From NCBI GenBank assembly GCA_003838145.1, contig QYZZ01000123.1:1-64000 (forward strand): a stretch of DNA of 64,000 bases, given 5' to 3'. Source of the stretch: Tindallia sp. MSAO_Bac2. GTDB lineage: Bacteria > Bacillota > Clostridia > Peptostreptococcales > Tindalliaceae. The stretch's first letter is position 1. Each line of letters begins with the position of its first letter. The translations under genes and the position numbers were made by a program. Under the pieces are notes generated by a model. The model searched no databases. It was given only the letters and a program-made list of their open reading frames with translations, and had not been told where the DNA came from. This document shows, one piece after another, positions 1 through 9,714 of this stretch.

Positions 1-121
1 GATGGAGGATCTATCGAATCATGAATTTGCTGGCTTCCTGCAAATCACAGGCCGGCTCTAAATGATGAACATAGTGGCTCTAAATGATCGCACCGCTGGC
101 TCATTTTGATCGCTGTAAACA
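1..121. mobile_element. End of an IS21-like insertion sequence (partial)
   Basis: Three near-identical 22-bp units begin GGCTC at 54, 76 and 98; the first two share GGCTCTAAATGAT. The block ends ...TGTAAACA at 121, just before normal chromosomal sequence. Read from the other strand the end begins TGTTTACAGCGATCA. Multiple internal terminal repeats and TG...CA tips are typical of IS21-family ends. An open frame of 19 codons (2-61) runs in from the left and could be the tail of the IstB-like helper ATPase, but it is too short to identify. The rest of the element lies outside the window. The family assignment is inference. Confidence 0.45.
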
Positions 122-151
122 TCTATACAGAAAATTAAAAGGGAGATTTGT

Positions 152-1393
152 ATGGTTGAAAAACACGAACTAAAAAATGGTCTTCGGATTGTAACTGAAA
201 AAATACCTCACGTAAAATCTGTAGCTGTTGGCATATGGGTTAAATCGGGTGTTATTCATGAAACAAAAGAACAAAATGGTATTTCTCACTTTATAGAGCA
301 TATGCTTTTTAAAGGTACGGAAAAGCGCTCTGCGCGTCAATTAGCAGAAGATGTCGACCTTGTCGGTGGGCATATTAATGCTTATACCAGTCGTGAATAT
401 ACTTGTTACTATATTAAAGTGCTGGATGAACATATAGAGTTAGCAATAGATATTTTAACTGATATGTTTTTTCATTCTGAATTTGATCCAGAAGAAATCG
501 AAAAAGAAAAATCCGTCATCATGGAAGAAATCAGTATGTATGACGATTCTCCCGAAGACTTGGCTCATGACATCCTTATAGAATCAATGCTATCCGGCAG
601 CGCATTAGGATATCCAATTTTAGGCACTATGGAATCGGTTACTGCCATGAGTCAACATAAACTTAAAAAATATATGAATGAAGTTTACAGACCAGATAAT
701 ACAGTAATATCTCTGGCAGGAAATTTTAACGAGAAGGAAACCATTGAGTTACTCAAAAGCCGCTTTGAAGACTGGAAAACTGTTTCTGATCATCAGGAAA
801 ATTGCAGTCAAATAATTAAACTTCGGTATGACGACTGGTATCGATATAAAGATATAGAGCAAATTCATTTAAATTTAGGATACCAGGGAGCTCCTCTGGG
901 TACGGAAGATATGTATGATCTTCTTTTAGTCAATAATATTTTGGGTGGCAGCATGAGCTCCAGACTTTTTCAAACAATTCGTGAAGATAAAGGTCTGGCT
1001 TACAGTATATACTCTTACATGCAGAACTATTCCAAGGTAGGTATGTTAAGTATTTATTGCAGCTTGAATCCGGATCAATTGGATGCTGCCTATCACTTGA
1101 TCAACCTTGAAATGACCAAACTTAGAAACTATGGACTAACAAGCGATGAGTTTATTAAAGCAAAAAATCAGCTAAAAGGAAGCTTTATACTTGGTATGGA
1201 AAGCACTAGTGGACGTATGGCCACTATGGGTAAGTCTCTATTAATGCTGGACAGAATAGACACTCAGGATACCATTCTTAGTAAAATAAACAGCATAAGC
1301 TATGACCGAATTATGGAAACAATTCATAATTATTTTCACAATGAGAAAAAATCAAGCGTTGTAGTAGGGAAAAATCATGGCCCCCTAAACTGA
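152..1393 (+). CDS. M16-family zinc metallopeptidase (MlpA/YmxG-like)
   Basis: This is a 413-residue processing-protease-like M16B peptidase, probably cytoplasmic. The inverted zinc motif HFIEH is at residues 46-50, with the distal metal ligand Glu126 in MEEIS. The C-terminal half carries the usual R/Y loop (LFQTIREDKGLAYS). The length fits the 410-430 residues of B. subtilis MlpA. A GGGAG ribosome site lies 7 nt before the ATG. In Bacillus this gene also sits upstream of the spoIIIE-recA region, so the family call is firm; the substrate is unknown. The 5' flank is cut by an IS end at 121, so the original promoter may have been displaced. Confidence 0.9.
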   Translation: MVEKHELKNGLRIVTEKIPHVKSVAVGIWVKSGVIHETKEQNGISHFIEHMLFKGTEKRSARQLAEDVDLVGGHINAYTSREYTCYYIKVLDEHIELAIDILTDMFFHSEFDPEEIEKEKSVIMEEISMYDDSPEDLAHDILIESMLSGSALGYPILGTMESVTAMSQHKLKKYMNEVYRPDNTVISLAGNFNEKETIELLKSRFEDWKTVSDHQENCSQIIKLRYDDWYRYKDIEQIHLNLGYQGAPLGTEDMYDLLLVNNILGGSMSSRLFQTIREDKGLAYSIYSYMQNYSKVGMLSIYCSLNPDQLDAAYHLINLEMTKLRNYGLTSDEFIKAKNQLKGSFILGMESTSGRMATMGKSLLMLDRIDTQDTILSKINSISYDRIMETIHNYFHNEKKSSVVVGKNHGPLN

Positions 1394-1430
1394 CCGGTAA
1401 ATCCTTTTTGAATATAACGAGGTGCTATGG

Positions 1431-3668
1431 ATGCGAAAAACAAGTAAAAAAAAGAAATCTATCAATAAATATAAATCACAGATATTAAAGAAACTTCGAC
1501 CATCCACTTATCCTGAAGAGATAAGAGGCATATTGTTGTTGTCCTTCTCCGTATTATTATTAATTTCTTTGCACTCTAATGCAGCCGGGCTGATTGGTTC
1601 TCTTCTCCGGGACCTTTTTATGGGTTTTTTCAGTTTGTTTTCTTATTTTTTCTCTTATGCTTTACTTGGTTTTTCTATTTTATACTTATTGAAGAAAAAA
1701 ATGGGAAAACAAATTATGAGAAGATTATTCACTCTTACAATCATATTGATCTATACGATGATGATTCGTGGTGTATTTGACAGATCAATTACTTCAGTAT
1801 TCGAAATCCACCACTTTGGTGAAATACTGACACTCGCATATAACAACGGTTTAGAGGGAATCGGTGCAGGAGCAGTACCTGCTGCATTTCATTATTGGAT
1901 CTTCCCGTTGCTTGGTGTTTTTGGTACTTTGATTATGTGGACAGCCCTTGCATCAATATGTATTTTCCTGATCACACCAGATGCTTACAACACTTTGGAA
2001 AAAAATATTAAAAAATATTTTTTAAATAATAATCGCAAGGAAAAGCAAATTAAAGCATATACCAAACCTAACCAGAATGTTAAGGATGATTATGACGAGG
2101 AAACACTAATGATTAACGAGCTGCCATCTTTGTTAGAAAACGATGTGCAAAGATCTTATCCGGAAGAACAAGCTAAAATCATTAATTATGAAAAAGAATT
2201 ACAGCATAAGGATGATATTTCCCAACTATCAAATAAAAGCAAAACATCATCTATCGAAATAAACCTTCCTCCCATTGAAATTTTAAGTGATTCAGCTACT
2301 CGAACTAATCGCACAGACAGACGAAAAGTCATCGAAAAAGCAAAAATGCTTGAGGATGCACTTCGTAGTTTTGGTGTGGAAACCAAAGTTAGCCGGGTCA
2401 ATCGAGGGCCAACAATAACCCGATATGAATTACAGCCAAGTAAGGGTGTGAAGGTAAGTAAAATTGTCAATCTTAGTGATGATATAGCGCTTAATCTTGC
2501 TGCTTCATCTATCCGTATTGAAGCGCCGATTCCTGGCAAAGCAGCTATTGGTATTGAAATACCAAATGATGAAACGTCTTTAGTTACATTAAAAGAATTA
2601 TTGACAAGTTCAAAATACAAATTCTCTGATGCTGTAATACCTTTTGCTATGGGTAAAAATATATCGGGAGAACCAGTTATTTTTGACCTTTCCAAAGCAC
2701 CTCATATGCTAATTGCAGGTGCTACTGGTTCTGGTAAATCGGTTTGCATTAATACCCTTATACTAAGCATTCTCTTTAAAGCAAAGCCAGATGAAGTAAA
2801 ACTATTAATGATCGATCCAAAAGTAGTTGAATTAAATATTTACAATGGAACTCCTCATTTGATGATTCCCGTGGTCACTGATCCCAAAAAAGCAACTGGT
2901 GCTTTAAGATGGGCAGTGACAGAAATGGAAGAGCGTTATCAAAAATTCGCTGATTCAGGAGTCCGTGATATTGGAAGTTATAATGAGAAATTCCAGGATG
3001 ATTCATTGCCACATATCGTTGTAATTATCGATGAATTGGCAGATTTGATGTTGGCTGCCGCTAAAGAAGTTGAAGATTATATATGTCGTTTGGCACAAAT
3101 GGCAAGAGCCGCTGGCATTCATTTGATTATTGCTACACAAAGACCGTCCGTCGATGTTATTACCGGCATTATAAAAGCAAACATACCGACACGTCTGGCA
3201 TTTTCAGTAGCTTCGCAAGTTGATTCAAGAACAATCTTAGATATGGGTGGTGCTGAAAAGTTACTTGGTAAAGGGGATATGCTGTTTCACCCCGTTGGCG
3301 CCAGTAAATCAACAAGAATCCAAGGCGCTTTTGTAACTGAAGAAGAAGTTCGAAATGTTGTGAACTACTTGAAATCACAATGTGATGAACCTGAATACGA
3401 AGAAGAAGTGTTAGAAAAGATTGAAAATGCTCCAGCTGAAATAAGTGATGATTCTACAGACAGATTGTTCAATGATGCACTCCGTTTGGCCTACGAGCAG
3501 CAGCAAATTTCTATTTCAACGCTGCAAAGAAGATTCAAAATTGGTTATAACCGGGCTGCTCGAATCATTGATGAAATGGAGAATCAGGGCTATGTAGGAC
3601 CTAATGAAGGAACCAAACCAAGAAAAGTAATTAAGCGACCAAGTAATGTGCCTGAAGCTGATGATTAA
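1431..3668 (+). CDS. ftsK: DNA translocase FtsK/SpoIIIE
   Basis: A membrane-anchored hexameric ATPase that pumps chromosomal DNA through the division or sporulation septum. The N-terminal 180 residues hold about four hydrophobic helices. A charged linker follows, then the alpha/beta motor with Walker A GATGSGKS (residues 430-437) and Walker B VVIIDELAD near 530. The C-terminal winged-helix gamma domain (about 685-745) recognises polar DNA motifs. An in-frame GTG at 1422 lies inside the GAGGTG ribosome site (1419-1424), so the ATG at 1431, six bases beyond it, is chosen (745 aa). With one gene in the window, FtsK and SpoIIIE cannot be told apart. Confidence 0.95.
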   Translation: MRKTSKKKKSINKYKSQILKKLRPSTYPEEIRGILLLSFSVLLLISLHSNAAGLIGSLLRDLFMGFFSLFSYFFSYALLGFSILYLLKKKMGKQIMRRLFTLTIILIYTMMIRGVFDRSITSVFEIHHFGEILTLAYNNGLEGIGAGAVPAAFHYWIFPLLGVFGTLIMWTALASICIFLITPDAYNTLEKNIKKYFLNNNRKEKQIKAYTKPNQNVKDDYDEETLMINELPSLLENDVQRSYPEEQAKIINYEKELQHKDDISQLSNKSKTSSIEINLPPIEILSDSATRTNRTDRRKVIEKAKMLEDALRSFGVETKVSRVNRGPTITRYELQPSKGVKVSKIVNLSDDIALNLAASSIRIEAPIPGKAAIGIEIPNDETSLVTLKELLTSSKYKFSDAVIPFAMGKNISGEPVIFDLSKAPHMLIAGATGSGKSVCINTLILSILFKAKPDEVKLLMIDPKVVELNIYNGTPHLMIPVVTDPKKATGALRWAVTEMEERYQKFADSGVRDIGSYNEKFQDDSLPHIVVIIDELADLMLAAAKEVEDYICRLAQMARAAGIHLIIATQRPSVDVITGIIKANIPTRLAFSVASQVDSRTILDMGGAEKLLGKGDMLFHPVGASKSTRIQGAFVTEEEVRNVVNYLKSQCDEPEYEEEVLEKIENAPAEISDDSTDRLFNDALRLAYEQQQISISTLQRRFKIGYNRAARIIDEMENQGYVGPNEGTKPRKVIKRPSNVPEADD

Positions 3669-3688
3669 CTAGTGAGAGGAATTTTTAA

Positions 3689-4741
3689 ATGTATACAGTC
3701 AATATAGATGAAGTAATCAATGACAGTTCCTGTCTATTTGTTGATCTTAGATCACCAGCAGAATTTGAGAAAGGTACTATTCACAATGCTGTTAATCTTC
3801 CGATTTTAGATAATGAAGAAAGGGAATTAATAGGTACTATCTACAAACAGAAAAGTGCTTCTGAGGCTAAATTAGTTGGTATCGACAAAGTTTCACCGAA
3901 GCTGGACATGATGCTGAATAAAATCATTGACTATAAAAGCAGATATAAAAAAATTGTTTTGTTCTGTTCACGCGGAGGTTATCGTAGTGGACCACTGGTT
4001 CACTTGTGCAATCATATGAAAATTAAAGTATTTCAATTGAAAGGTGGCTATAAGTCATACCGGAAATACACTTTGAATTACTTTGACAATATTCACACAT
4101 TTCATAAATTTATTGTATTGCACGGCTACACAGGTGTTGGAAAGACGATCATGCTGGACAAACTGGAAAATGAAGGCTTTCCTTGCATTAATCTTGAAGA
4201 GATGGCACATAACAGCGGTTCTGTTTTTGGGTTCATTGGGCAACCTATAGAAAAAACAACACAAAAGCAATTTGAATCATTACTTTTGGATAAAATGATA
4301 AAAAATAAATCCATTTATTTTTTTATTGAAAGTGAAAGCCAGCGAATTGGCGGAATTACTATCCCGACCGCCATATATAATCAAATGGTTAAGGGTTTTC
4401 ATGTTTTAATTGACACCTCGCACAGTAACCGGGTGGATAATCTAATTAAAGAATATGCTGATGAAATGAGCAAAAAAAACGACGACCTCATTAAAGCATT
4501 AAATGACTTAAAGCAAATTCTCGGAACAGACAAAATACAAAAATATAAAAGGAAGTTGCTTGAAGGCGATTATAAAAGTATCGTTCAGGAATTGACAATA
4601 AACTATTATGATCCACTGTACCGCCACTCTCTTAAAAAGTATTCATATGATTTGAATATCACATATGATACAATAGAGGAGGCGTTGGAACAGTTGCGAC
4701 AATTTTATAAAACGAAAGAAGGCTATCTGATTAATGAGTAA
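3689..4741 (+). CDS. mnmH: tRNA 2-selenouridine synthase MnmH (SelU)
   Basis: Exchanges sulfur for selenium at wobble uridine 34 of tRNAs for Lys, Glu and Gln, through a geranylated intermediate and selenophosphate. The N-terminal rhodanese domain (1-125) has the catalytic Cys93 in FCSRGGYRS. The C-terminal P-loop domain starts with GYTGVGKT (146-153). The 350-residue length is close to E. coli YbbB (364). It begins 20 bases after ftsK with a GAGAGGA site and overlaps rimO by 8 bases, so the two are likely translationally coupled. Its presence implies selenophosphate synthesis (SelD) elsewhere in the genome; selD is not in this window. Confidence 0.92.
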   Translation: MYTVNIDEVINDSSCLFVDLRSPAEFEKGTIHNAVNLPILDNEERELIGTIYKQKSASEAKLVGIDKVSPKLDMMLNKIIDYKSRYKKIVLFCSRGGYRSGPLVHLCNHMKIKVFQLKGGYKSYRKYTLNYFDNIHTFHKFIVLHGYTGVGKTIMLDKLENEGFPCINLEEMAHNSGSVFGFIGQPIEKTTQKQFESLLLDKMIKNKSIYFFIESESQRIGGITIPTAIYNQMVKGFHVLIDTSHSNRVDNLIKEYADEMSKKNDDLIKALNDLKQILGTDKIQKYKRKLLEGDYKSIVQELTINYYDPLYRHSLKKYSYDLNITYDTIEEALEQLRQFYKTKEGYLINE

Positions 4742-6077
4742 AAAAATTTATTTTGAGTCTTTGGGCTGCTCTAAAAATCTTGTTGATGCTGAAATCATGA
4801 TGGATTTATTGCACAAAAATAAATACACGATAACAGATGATCTGGAACAGGCAGAAATAGCCGTCATTAACACTTGTGGTTTTATTGACAGTGCCAAGGA
4901 AGAATCAATACAGCATATATTATCTACTGCGAAGTATAAAGAAAAGCTTTTAAAAAAACTTATAGTGACTGGATGTCTTGCTGAACGTTACAAAGACGAG
5001 TTAATTAATGAAATGCCTGAAATAGATGCATTACTGGGAACTGGTCGTTATGAAGAGATTGTTGACCTGGTTGGCGAGAGCATTTATGAACAAAATCGTA
5101 TAAGAACCGGTAATATTGACCAGCTGTACAATGAAGAAATGAGTCGCTTTAGAACAACTCCTGACTATATGGCTTACGTAAAAATAGCCGATGGATGTGA
5201 TAATCACTGTACTTATTGCGTCATACCACAACTGCGTGGAAAATATCGAAGCAGAGAAATTGATGCGATTGTTAAGGAAGCTGAAAGTCTGGCTGATTCA
5301 GGTGTAAAAGAAATAGTTCTGATAGCTCAGGATACAACTGCTTATGGAATTGATATATACAATAAGTTTATGCTGCCGGAACTCCTGTATAAGCTGGAAA
5401 ATATTCATGGAATACAATGGATCAGACTCCTGTACTGTTATCCTGAAAGAATTACAGATGAACTGATTTATGCAATGAAAACCTGCTCTAAAGTTTGCAA
5501 GTATCTTGATATACCAATCCAACACTCGGAGGATCGGATTCTTAAACGGATGAACAGAGCTGCGAGAAAAGATAAAATAATTCAACTTGTGAGTAAGTTA
5601 CGCAATGAAATGCCTGGCATAACCATACGAACAACTCTAATTGTTGGTTTTCCCGGTGAAACAGAGGAAGAATTCAATTCTTTGAAAGAATTCGTAAAAA
5701 CAATGAAATTTGATAAACTTGGTGTTTTTGATTATTCCCAGGAAGAAGGTACACCGGCCGCGACCATGGCTCAGCAGATCGATCACAATGTAAAAATTCA
5801 AAGAAAAGAGTCGGTGATGCTCCTACAACAGCAAATATCTGCTGAAATCCAAAACGGATATGTTGGTCAGGTTAAACAGATAATTGTTGAAGAAAGCCTT
5901 GTTGAATCAGATGACATCATAGAATATATTGGAAGAACTGAAAATGACGCACCGGAAATAGATGGTTCCGTATACTTTACCAGCAGGTTAAAGCTGACAA
6001 TAGGCGACATAGTTCCAGTAAGAATCACCGGTGCCCTGGAATATGATTTGATGGGAGAGGCAATTGATGAAACTTAA
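4734..6077 (+). CDS. rimO: Ribosomal protein S12 methylthiotransferase RimO
   Basis: A radical-SAM enzyme with two Fe-S clusters that methylthiolates a conserved Asp of ribosomal protein S12. The N-terminal UPF0004 domain opens with LGCSKNLVDAE, characteristic of RimO rather than MiaB. The radical-SAM cysteines are C155, C159 and C162 (CDNHCTYC). A TRAM RNA-binding domain fills the last 65 residues. The 447-aa length is normal. It overlaps mnmH by 8 bases at its start and pgsA by 11 bases at its end, which indicates one operon. The paralogue miaB is present at 27491. Confidence 0.95.
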   Translation: MSKKIYFESLGCSKNLVDAEIMMDLLHKNKYTITDDLEQAEIAVINTCGFIDSAKEESIQHILSTAKYKEKLLKKLIVTGCLAERYKDELINEMPEIDALLGTGRYEEIVDLVGESIYEQNRIRTGNIDQLYNEEMSRFRTTPDYMAYVKIADGCDNHCTYCVIPQLRGKYRSREIDAIVKEAESLADSGVKEIVLIAQDTTAYGIDIYNKFMLPELLYKLENIHGIQWIRLLYCYPERITDELIYAMKTCSKVCKYLDIPIQHSEDRILKRMNRAARKDKIIQLVSKLRNEMPGITIRTTLIVGFPGETEEEFNSLKEFVKTMKFDKLGVFDYSQEEGTPAATMAQQIDHNVKIQRKESVMLLQQQISAEIQNGYVGQVKQIIVEESLVESDDIIEYIGRTENDAPEIDGSVYFTSRLKLTIGDIVPVRITGALEYDLMGEAIDET

Positions 6078-6612
6078 CCTTGCAAACAAATTGACTATCT
6101 TAAGAATCTTCATGATCCCGGTCTTCATGATTTTTCTGTTGAATAAAATACCTTACGGTGTTCCAATTGCAGCATTTATATTTATTTTGGCAGCATTAAC
6201 GGATACACTGGACGGTTATATCGCCCGTAAACGTAATCAGGTAACAACATTGGGAAAATTTATTGATCCTTTAGCTGATAAGCTTTTGGTTTCTGCTGCC
6301 CTCATATCTCTGGTTCAAATGGGCGAATTATCCGCCTGGGTTGTTGTCATCATTATTTCACGCGAATTTACCATCAGTATATTAAGGGCTGTAGCTGCAT
6401 CAGAAGGAGTAGTGATTGCTGCCAGCTGGTGGGGAAAAGCAAAAACAATAACTCAAATTTTAGCTATAATAGCTATTTTAATGAACAATTTTCCGTTTTC
6501 ATATATTGGCTTTCCCTTTGATCAGATAATGGTTTTACTGGCTGTTGTTTTCACGATTATTTCTGGAGTAGATTATTTAAAACTAAATATGCATATTTTG
6601 ACAAAAGAGTAG
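6067..6612 (+). CDS. pgsA: CDP-diacylglycerol-glycerol-3-phosphate phosphatidyltransferase
   Basis: An integral membrane enzyme making phosphatidylglycerol phosphate, the committed step to phosphatidylglycerol and cardiolipin. The CDP-alcohol phosphotransferase signature is intact at about residues 49-77: DTLDGYIAR followed by [10 protein letters not shown], giving the four metal-binding Asp. Five to six hydrophobic helices cover the 181 residues. A TTG one codon upstream is only 3 bases from the GGAGAGG site (6054-6060); the ATG at 6067 is 6 bases away and preferred. The position immediately before recA is conserved in Bacilli and Clostridia (there often with cinA between; cinA is absent here). 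Confidence 0.94.
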   Translation: MKLNLANKLTILRIFMIPVFMIFLLNKIPYGVPIAAFIFILAALTDTLDGYIARKRNQVTTLGKFIDPLADKLLVSAALISLVQMGELSAWVVVIIISREFTISILRAVAASEGVVIAASWWGKAKTITQILAIIAILMNNFPFSYIGFPFDQIMVLLAVVFTIISGVDYLKLNMHILTKE

Positions 6613-6646
6613 CAAAACTAATCTAAAAAAAGGTGGTGATCCAGCA

Positions 6647-7699
6647 TTGGCTGGAAAAACAATGGACAAATCTAAAGCTTTGGAATCAGCAATTAATCAA
6701 ATTGAGAAACAATTTGGCAAGGGTTCTGTAATGAAATTGGGAGAAGAAGCAAAAGTAAAATTAGCTACTATATCAACTGGTTCTATTGATTTGGATGTAG
6801 CCCTTGGATTGGGCGGTGTTCCAAGGGGTCGTGTAGTTGAAATATTTGGACCTGAATCCTCTGGTAAGACTACGCTGGCGCTTCACATTATTGCTGAAGC
6901 CCAAAAAGACGGTGGTACAGCCGCATTTATTGACGCAGAACATGCACTGGATCCAATGTATGCAGCAAAACTTGGAGTTGATGTTGAGAATTTGATTGTT
7001 TCTCAACCTGATACGGGAGAACAGGCTTTGGAAATCGCTGAAGCTTTGGTACGCAGTGGAGCCATTGATGTTATTGTGGTTGATTCAGTAGCTGCTTTGG
7101 TACCAAGAGCAGAAATTGAAGGTGAAATGGGAGACAGTCATGTTGGCCTTCAGGCGCGATTAATGTCTCAGGCACTAAGAAAACTTGCAGGCTCAGTTAA
7201 TAAATCAAAAACAACAACTATTTTTATTAACCAGCTTCGCGAAAAAGTCGGTGTTATGTTCGGTAACCCGGAGACAACGCCCGGCGGCCGTGCACTTAAA
7301 TTCTATTCTTCCGTTCGTTTGGATGTACGAAGGATAGAAAGCATCAAACAGGGAAGCGATATTCTAGGAAACCGTACGCGTGTTAAAGTAGTAAAAAATA
7401 AAGTTGCGCCACCATTTAAAATTGCTGAGTTCGATATAATGTACGGACAAGGTATCTCCAGCTATGGAGATGTGCTGGATGTTGCCAGTAATCTGGATAT
7501 TGTAAAAAAATCAGGCGCCTGGTACAGTTATGGCGAAACAAGGCTGGGACAGGGCCGCGAAGCAGCAAAGCAGTTTTTGCAGGATAATCAGCAATTGTTT
7601 TCAGAAATCGATAATAAAATACGTGAACATTTTGATTTGCCGTTAAAAAATCGTGAAATTACGGCATCTGAATCTGACGAGTCATCAGAGTCAGAATAA
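6647..7699 (+). CDS. recA: Recombinase RecA
   Basis: The central homologous-recombination ATPase and co-protease of LexA. Walker A GPESSGKT is at residues 68-75, the L2 region has [17 protein letters not shown], and the C-terminus is acidic and serine-rich as usual. The 350-aa length is typical. The start is TTG, placed 6 bases after the strong site AAGGTGGTGAT; an ATG five codons on is too far. No GAAC-N4-GTTC LexA box was seen in the short space after pgsA, so SOS control, if any, acts on a promoter further upstream. A hairpin terminator follows at 7725. Confidence 0.98.
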   Translation: MAGKTMDKSKALESAINQIEKQFGKGSVMKLGEEAKVKLATISTGSIDLDVALGLGGVPRGRVVEIFGPESSGKTTLALHIIAEAQKDGGTAAFIDAEHALDPMYAAKLGVDVENLIVSQPDTGEQALEIAEALVRSGAIDVIVVDSVAALVPRAEIEGEMGDSHVGLQARLMSQALRKLAGSVNKSKTTTIFINQLREKVGVMFGNPETTPGGRALKFYSSVRLDVRRIESIKQGSDILGNRTRVKVVKNKVAPPFKIAEFDIMYGQGISSYGDVLDVASNLDIVKKSGAWYSYGETRLGQGREAAKQFLQDNQQLFSEIDNKIREHFDLPLKNREITASESDESSESE

Positions 7700-7724
7700 A
7701 GCATTTTATTAATATAACAACAAT

Positions 7725-7760
7725 AAACTCCAGGAACAACATCCTGGAGTTTTACTGTAT
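7725..7760 (+). terminator. Intrinsic terminator after recA
   Basis: An 11-bp perfect stem (7725-7735 with 7742-7752) encloses a 6-base loop and runs into a T-rich tract. It ends the mnmH-rimO-pgsA-recA transcript and separates it from rny. Confidence 0.85.
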
Positions 7761-7812
7761 TTTATCCCTTAATAATACTGATACTCAAACTCTTGAGTCA
7801 CTAATGCTTTTC

Positions 7813-7841
7813 TTGACACTTGATAGAAAAAAAGATAGAAT
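7813..7841 (+). promoter_or_regulatory. Sigma-A promoter for rny
   Basis: TTGACA (7813-7818), a 17-base spacer, then TAGAAT (7836-7841). Transcription should start near 7848, giving a leader of about 100 bases. A short inverted repeat (ACTCAA/TTGAGT, 7783-7798) lies just upstream; its role is unknown. Confidence 0.8.
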
Positions 7842-7945
7842 GAAATAGTCATAGTTTAATGTTTATTGTGAGCATAAATGTGTTTTTTGGGTTTCGACAG
7901 CTGGAAAAATCTTGTTAAAAAACTTAATAAAGGAGGTGTCCGCAT

Positions 7946-9487
7946 ATCAATTCTGGCATTATGATTCTACTATTAATCGTTGTTGCCGTTGCAGGATGCC
8001 TTGTCGGCTATTTTGTTCGAAAAAACATTGCTGAAGGAAAGTTAAACGCCGCAGAAGAGTTGGCTAAAAAAATTGTTGAAGAAGCTGAAAAAGAAGTTGA
8101 AACAACAAAAAAAGAGCTTCTGATTGAAGCCAAAGAAGAAGTTCATAAACTTCGCAGTGAGTTCGAAAGAGAAAGCAGAGAAAGGCGCAACGAGCTTCAA
8201 AAGTTTGAAAAAAGATTAATGCAGAAAGAAGAATCACTGGATAAAAAGTCAGATAATCTTGAGAAAAAAGAGGATAAACTGGCAAAAAAACTGCATGATC
8301 TCGAAGAAAAAAATATTGAAATTGAACAACTTCGCGAGCAGGAAAAGGAAAAGCTTGAAGAATTATCCGGATTAACGGGTGAAGAGGCTAAGACATTGCT
8401 GCTTCGTGATGTGGAAAAAGAAATTCGTGTAGAAACTGCCATGATGATCAAGGAAATGGAATCAAAGGCAAAAGAAGAGGCAGAAAAACGAGCAAAAGAA
8501 ATTGTTTCCTACACCATTCAAAAGTGCGCAGCTGACCACGTCGCAGAAACAACCGTATCAGTGGTGCAGTTACCTAATGATGAAATGAAAGGGCGTATTA
8601 TTGGTCGGGAGGGAAGAAATATAAGAGCCCTCGAAACCTTAACGGGAATAGACTTAATTATTGATGATACACCTGAAGCCGTAATTTTATCAGGATTTGA
8701 CCCAATACGTCGGGAAACAGCACGGATAGCTCTTGAAAAACTGATTGTTGATGGACGCATTCATCCAGCACGAATTGAAGAAATGGTGGATAAAGCTAAA
8801 AAAGAAATTGAAACAATGATTAAAGATGAAGGTGAACAAGCTACCTTTGATGCTGGTGTACACAATGTTCACCCTGAACTGATTAAATTATTGGGCCGTT
8901 TGAAGTACAGAACCAGCTATGGTCAAAGTGTTTTAAAGCACGCTTTGGAAGTATCCCATCTTTCTGGTATTATGGCAGAAGAGCTTGGTGCCGATGTTAA
9001 AGTAGCAAAAAGAGCTGGATTATTCCATGATATTGGAAAAGCTGTTGATCATGAGCTTGAGGGTACTCATATAGAAATAGGTATGGAATTACTGAGAAAA
9101 TATAAAGAGTCTAAAGACGTAATCCATGCTATGTCTACTCATCACGGTGATTATGAGCCCCAAACCATTGAAGCTGTTCTTGTTACAGCTGCAGACGCAA
9201 TATCTGCAGCGCGCCCGGGAGCCCGTAGAGAGACACTTGAATCTTACATTAAACGACTTGAGAAATTGGAAGAAATTGCCAATGACTATGACGGAGTTGA
9301 AAAGTCTTTTGCGATTCAAGCTGGAAGAGAAATACGGATTTTAGTAAAACCTGAATCTTACTCAGATACTGAAATTGTGATGCTGGCCAGGGACTTAACC
9401 AAAAAGATTGAATCTGAATTAGAGTATCCTGGACAGATTAAGATTAATGTAATCAGAGAAACCAGAGCAGTTGAATATGCAAAATAA
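7946..9487 (+). CDS. rny: Ribonuclease Y
   Basis: A membrane-anchored endoribonuclease that starts mRNA decay. An N-terminal helix is followed by a long charged coiled coil (about 30-200), a KH domain ([10 protein letters not shown] from residue 216) and an HD domain with HDIGK near 361. The first ATG in frame is 7961, 22 bases after the near-perfect site AAAGGAGGTG (7929-7938), which is too far. The in-frame ATC at 7946 is 7 bases from it and restores exactly 20 residues before GYFVRK, as in B. subtilis. I therefore place the start at an AUC codon. With the ATG the protein would be 508 aa instead of 513. Family identity is certain; the start is inference. Confidence 0.93.
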   Translation: MNSGIMILLLIVVAVAGCLVGYFVRKNIAEGKLNAAEELAKKIVEEAEKEVETTKKELLIEAKEEVHKLRSEFERESRERRNELQKFEKRLMQKEESLDKKSDNLEKKEDKLAKKLHDLEEKNIEIEQLREQEKEKLEELSGLTGEEAKTLLLRDVEKEIRVETAMMIKEMESKAKEEAEKRAKEIVSYTIQKCAADHVAETTVSVVQLPNDEMKGRIIGREGRNIRALETLTGIDLIIDDTPEAVILSGFDPIRRETARIALEKLIVDGRIHPARIEEMVDKAKKEIETMIKDEGEQATFDAGVHNVHPELIKLLGRLKYRTSYGQSVLKHALEVSHLSGIMAEELGADVKVAKRAGLFHDIGKAVDHELEGTHIEIGMELLRKYKESKDVIHAMSTHHGDYEPQTIEAVLVTAADAISAARPGARRETLESYIKRLEKLEEIANDYDGVEKSFAIQAGREIRILVKPESYSDTEIVMLARDLTKKIESELEYPGQIKINVIRETRAVEYAK

Positions 9488-9510
9488 GCTTGCTATTATG
9501 ATATGAAACG

Positions 9511-9546
9511 AACAGCTTTTCTCAAACGAGGAAAGCTGTTTTATAT
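9511..9546 (+). terminator. Intrinsic terminator after rny
   Basis: AACAGCTTTTCTC pairs with GAGGAAAGCTGTT around an AAAC loop (9511-9540), followed by TTATAT. The U-tract is short but the stem is strong. Confidence 0.75.
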
Positions 9547-9613
9547 GGTTCAATATTATAAATAGATTTATTTTATGATTGATAAAAATTTAATAAAATA
9601 TTTTAGCAAAAAA

Positions 9614-9642
9614 GAAGGATTTCAGAAATCCTCATCGAATAA
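9614..9642 (+). promoter_or_regulatory. Sigma-H-type promoter for spoVS
   Basis: GAAGGATTT (9614-9622), 11 bases, then ATCGAATAA (9634-9642). This fits the Bacillus sigma-H consensus RNAGGAWWW-N11-14-RNNGAATWW at every fixed position. B. subtilis spoVS is a known sigma-H gene, which supports the call. A palindrome, AGGATTT-CAG-AAATCCT (9616-9632), overlaps the -35 half and could be an operator. Confidence 0.7.
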
Positions 9643-9714
9643 TTATACAGAAACAATAAAATAGTTAAGATAAGTTCAGTTACAGCAAAAGTAATTAAAG
9701 GGGGCAAAGTAAAC

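Noticed and set aside
2186-2695. A 169-codon open frame antisense to ftsK
   Set aside because: Shadow of the coding frame: no ribosome site, no recognisable domain, lies wholly inside a certain gene.
7700-7945. Leader-peptide or riboswitch in the rny leader
   Set aside because: The leader after the promoter is AT-rich with no conserved aptamer-like helices or terminator/antiterminator pair; only the unusual start codon is noteworthy.
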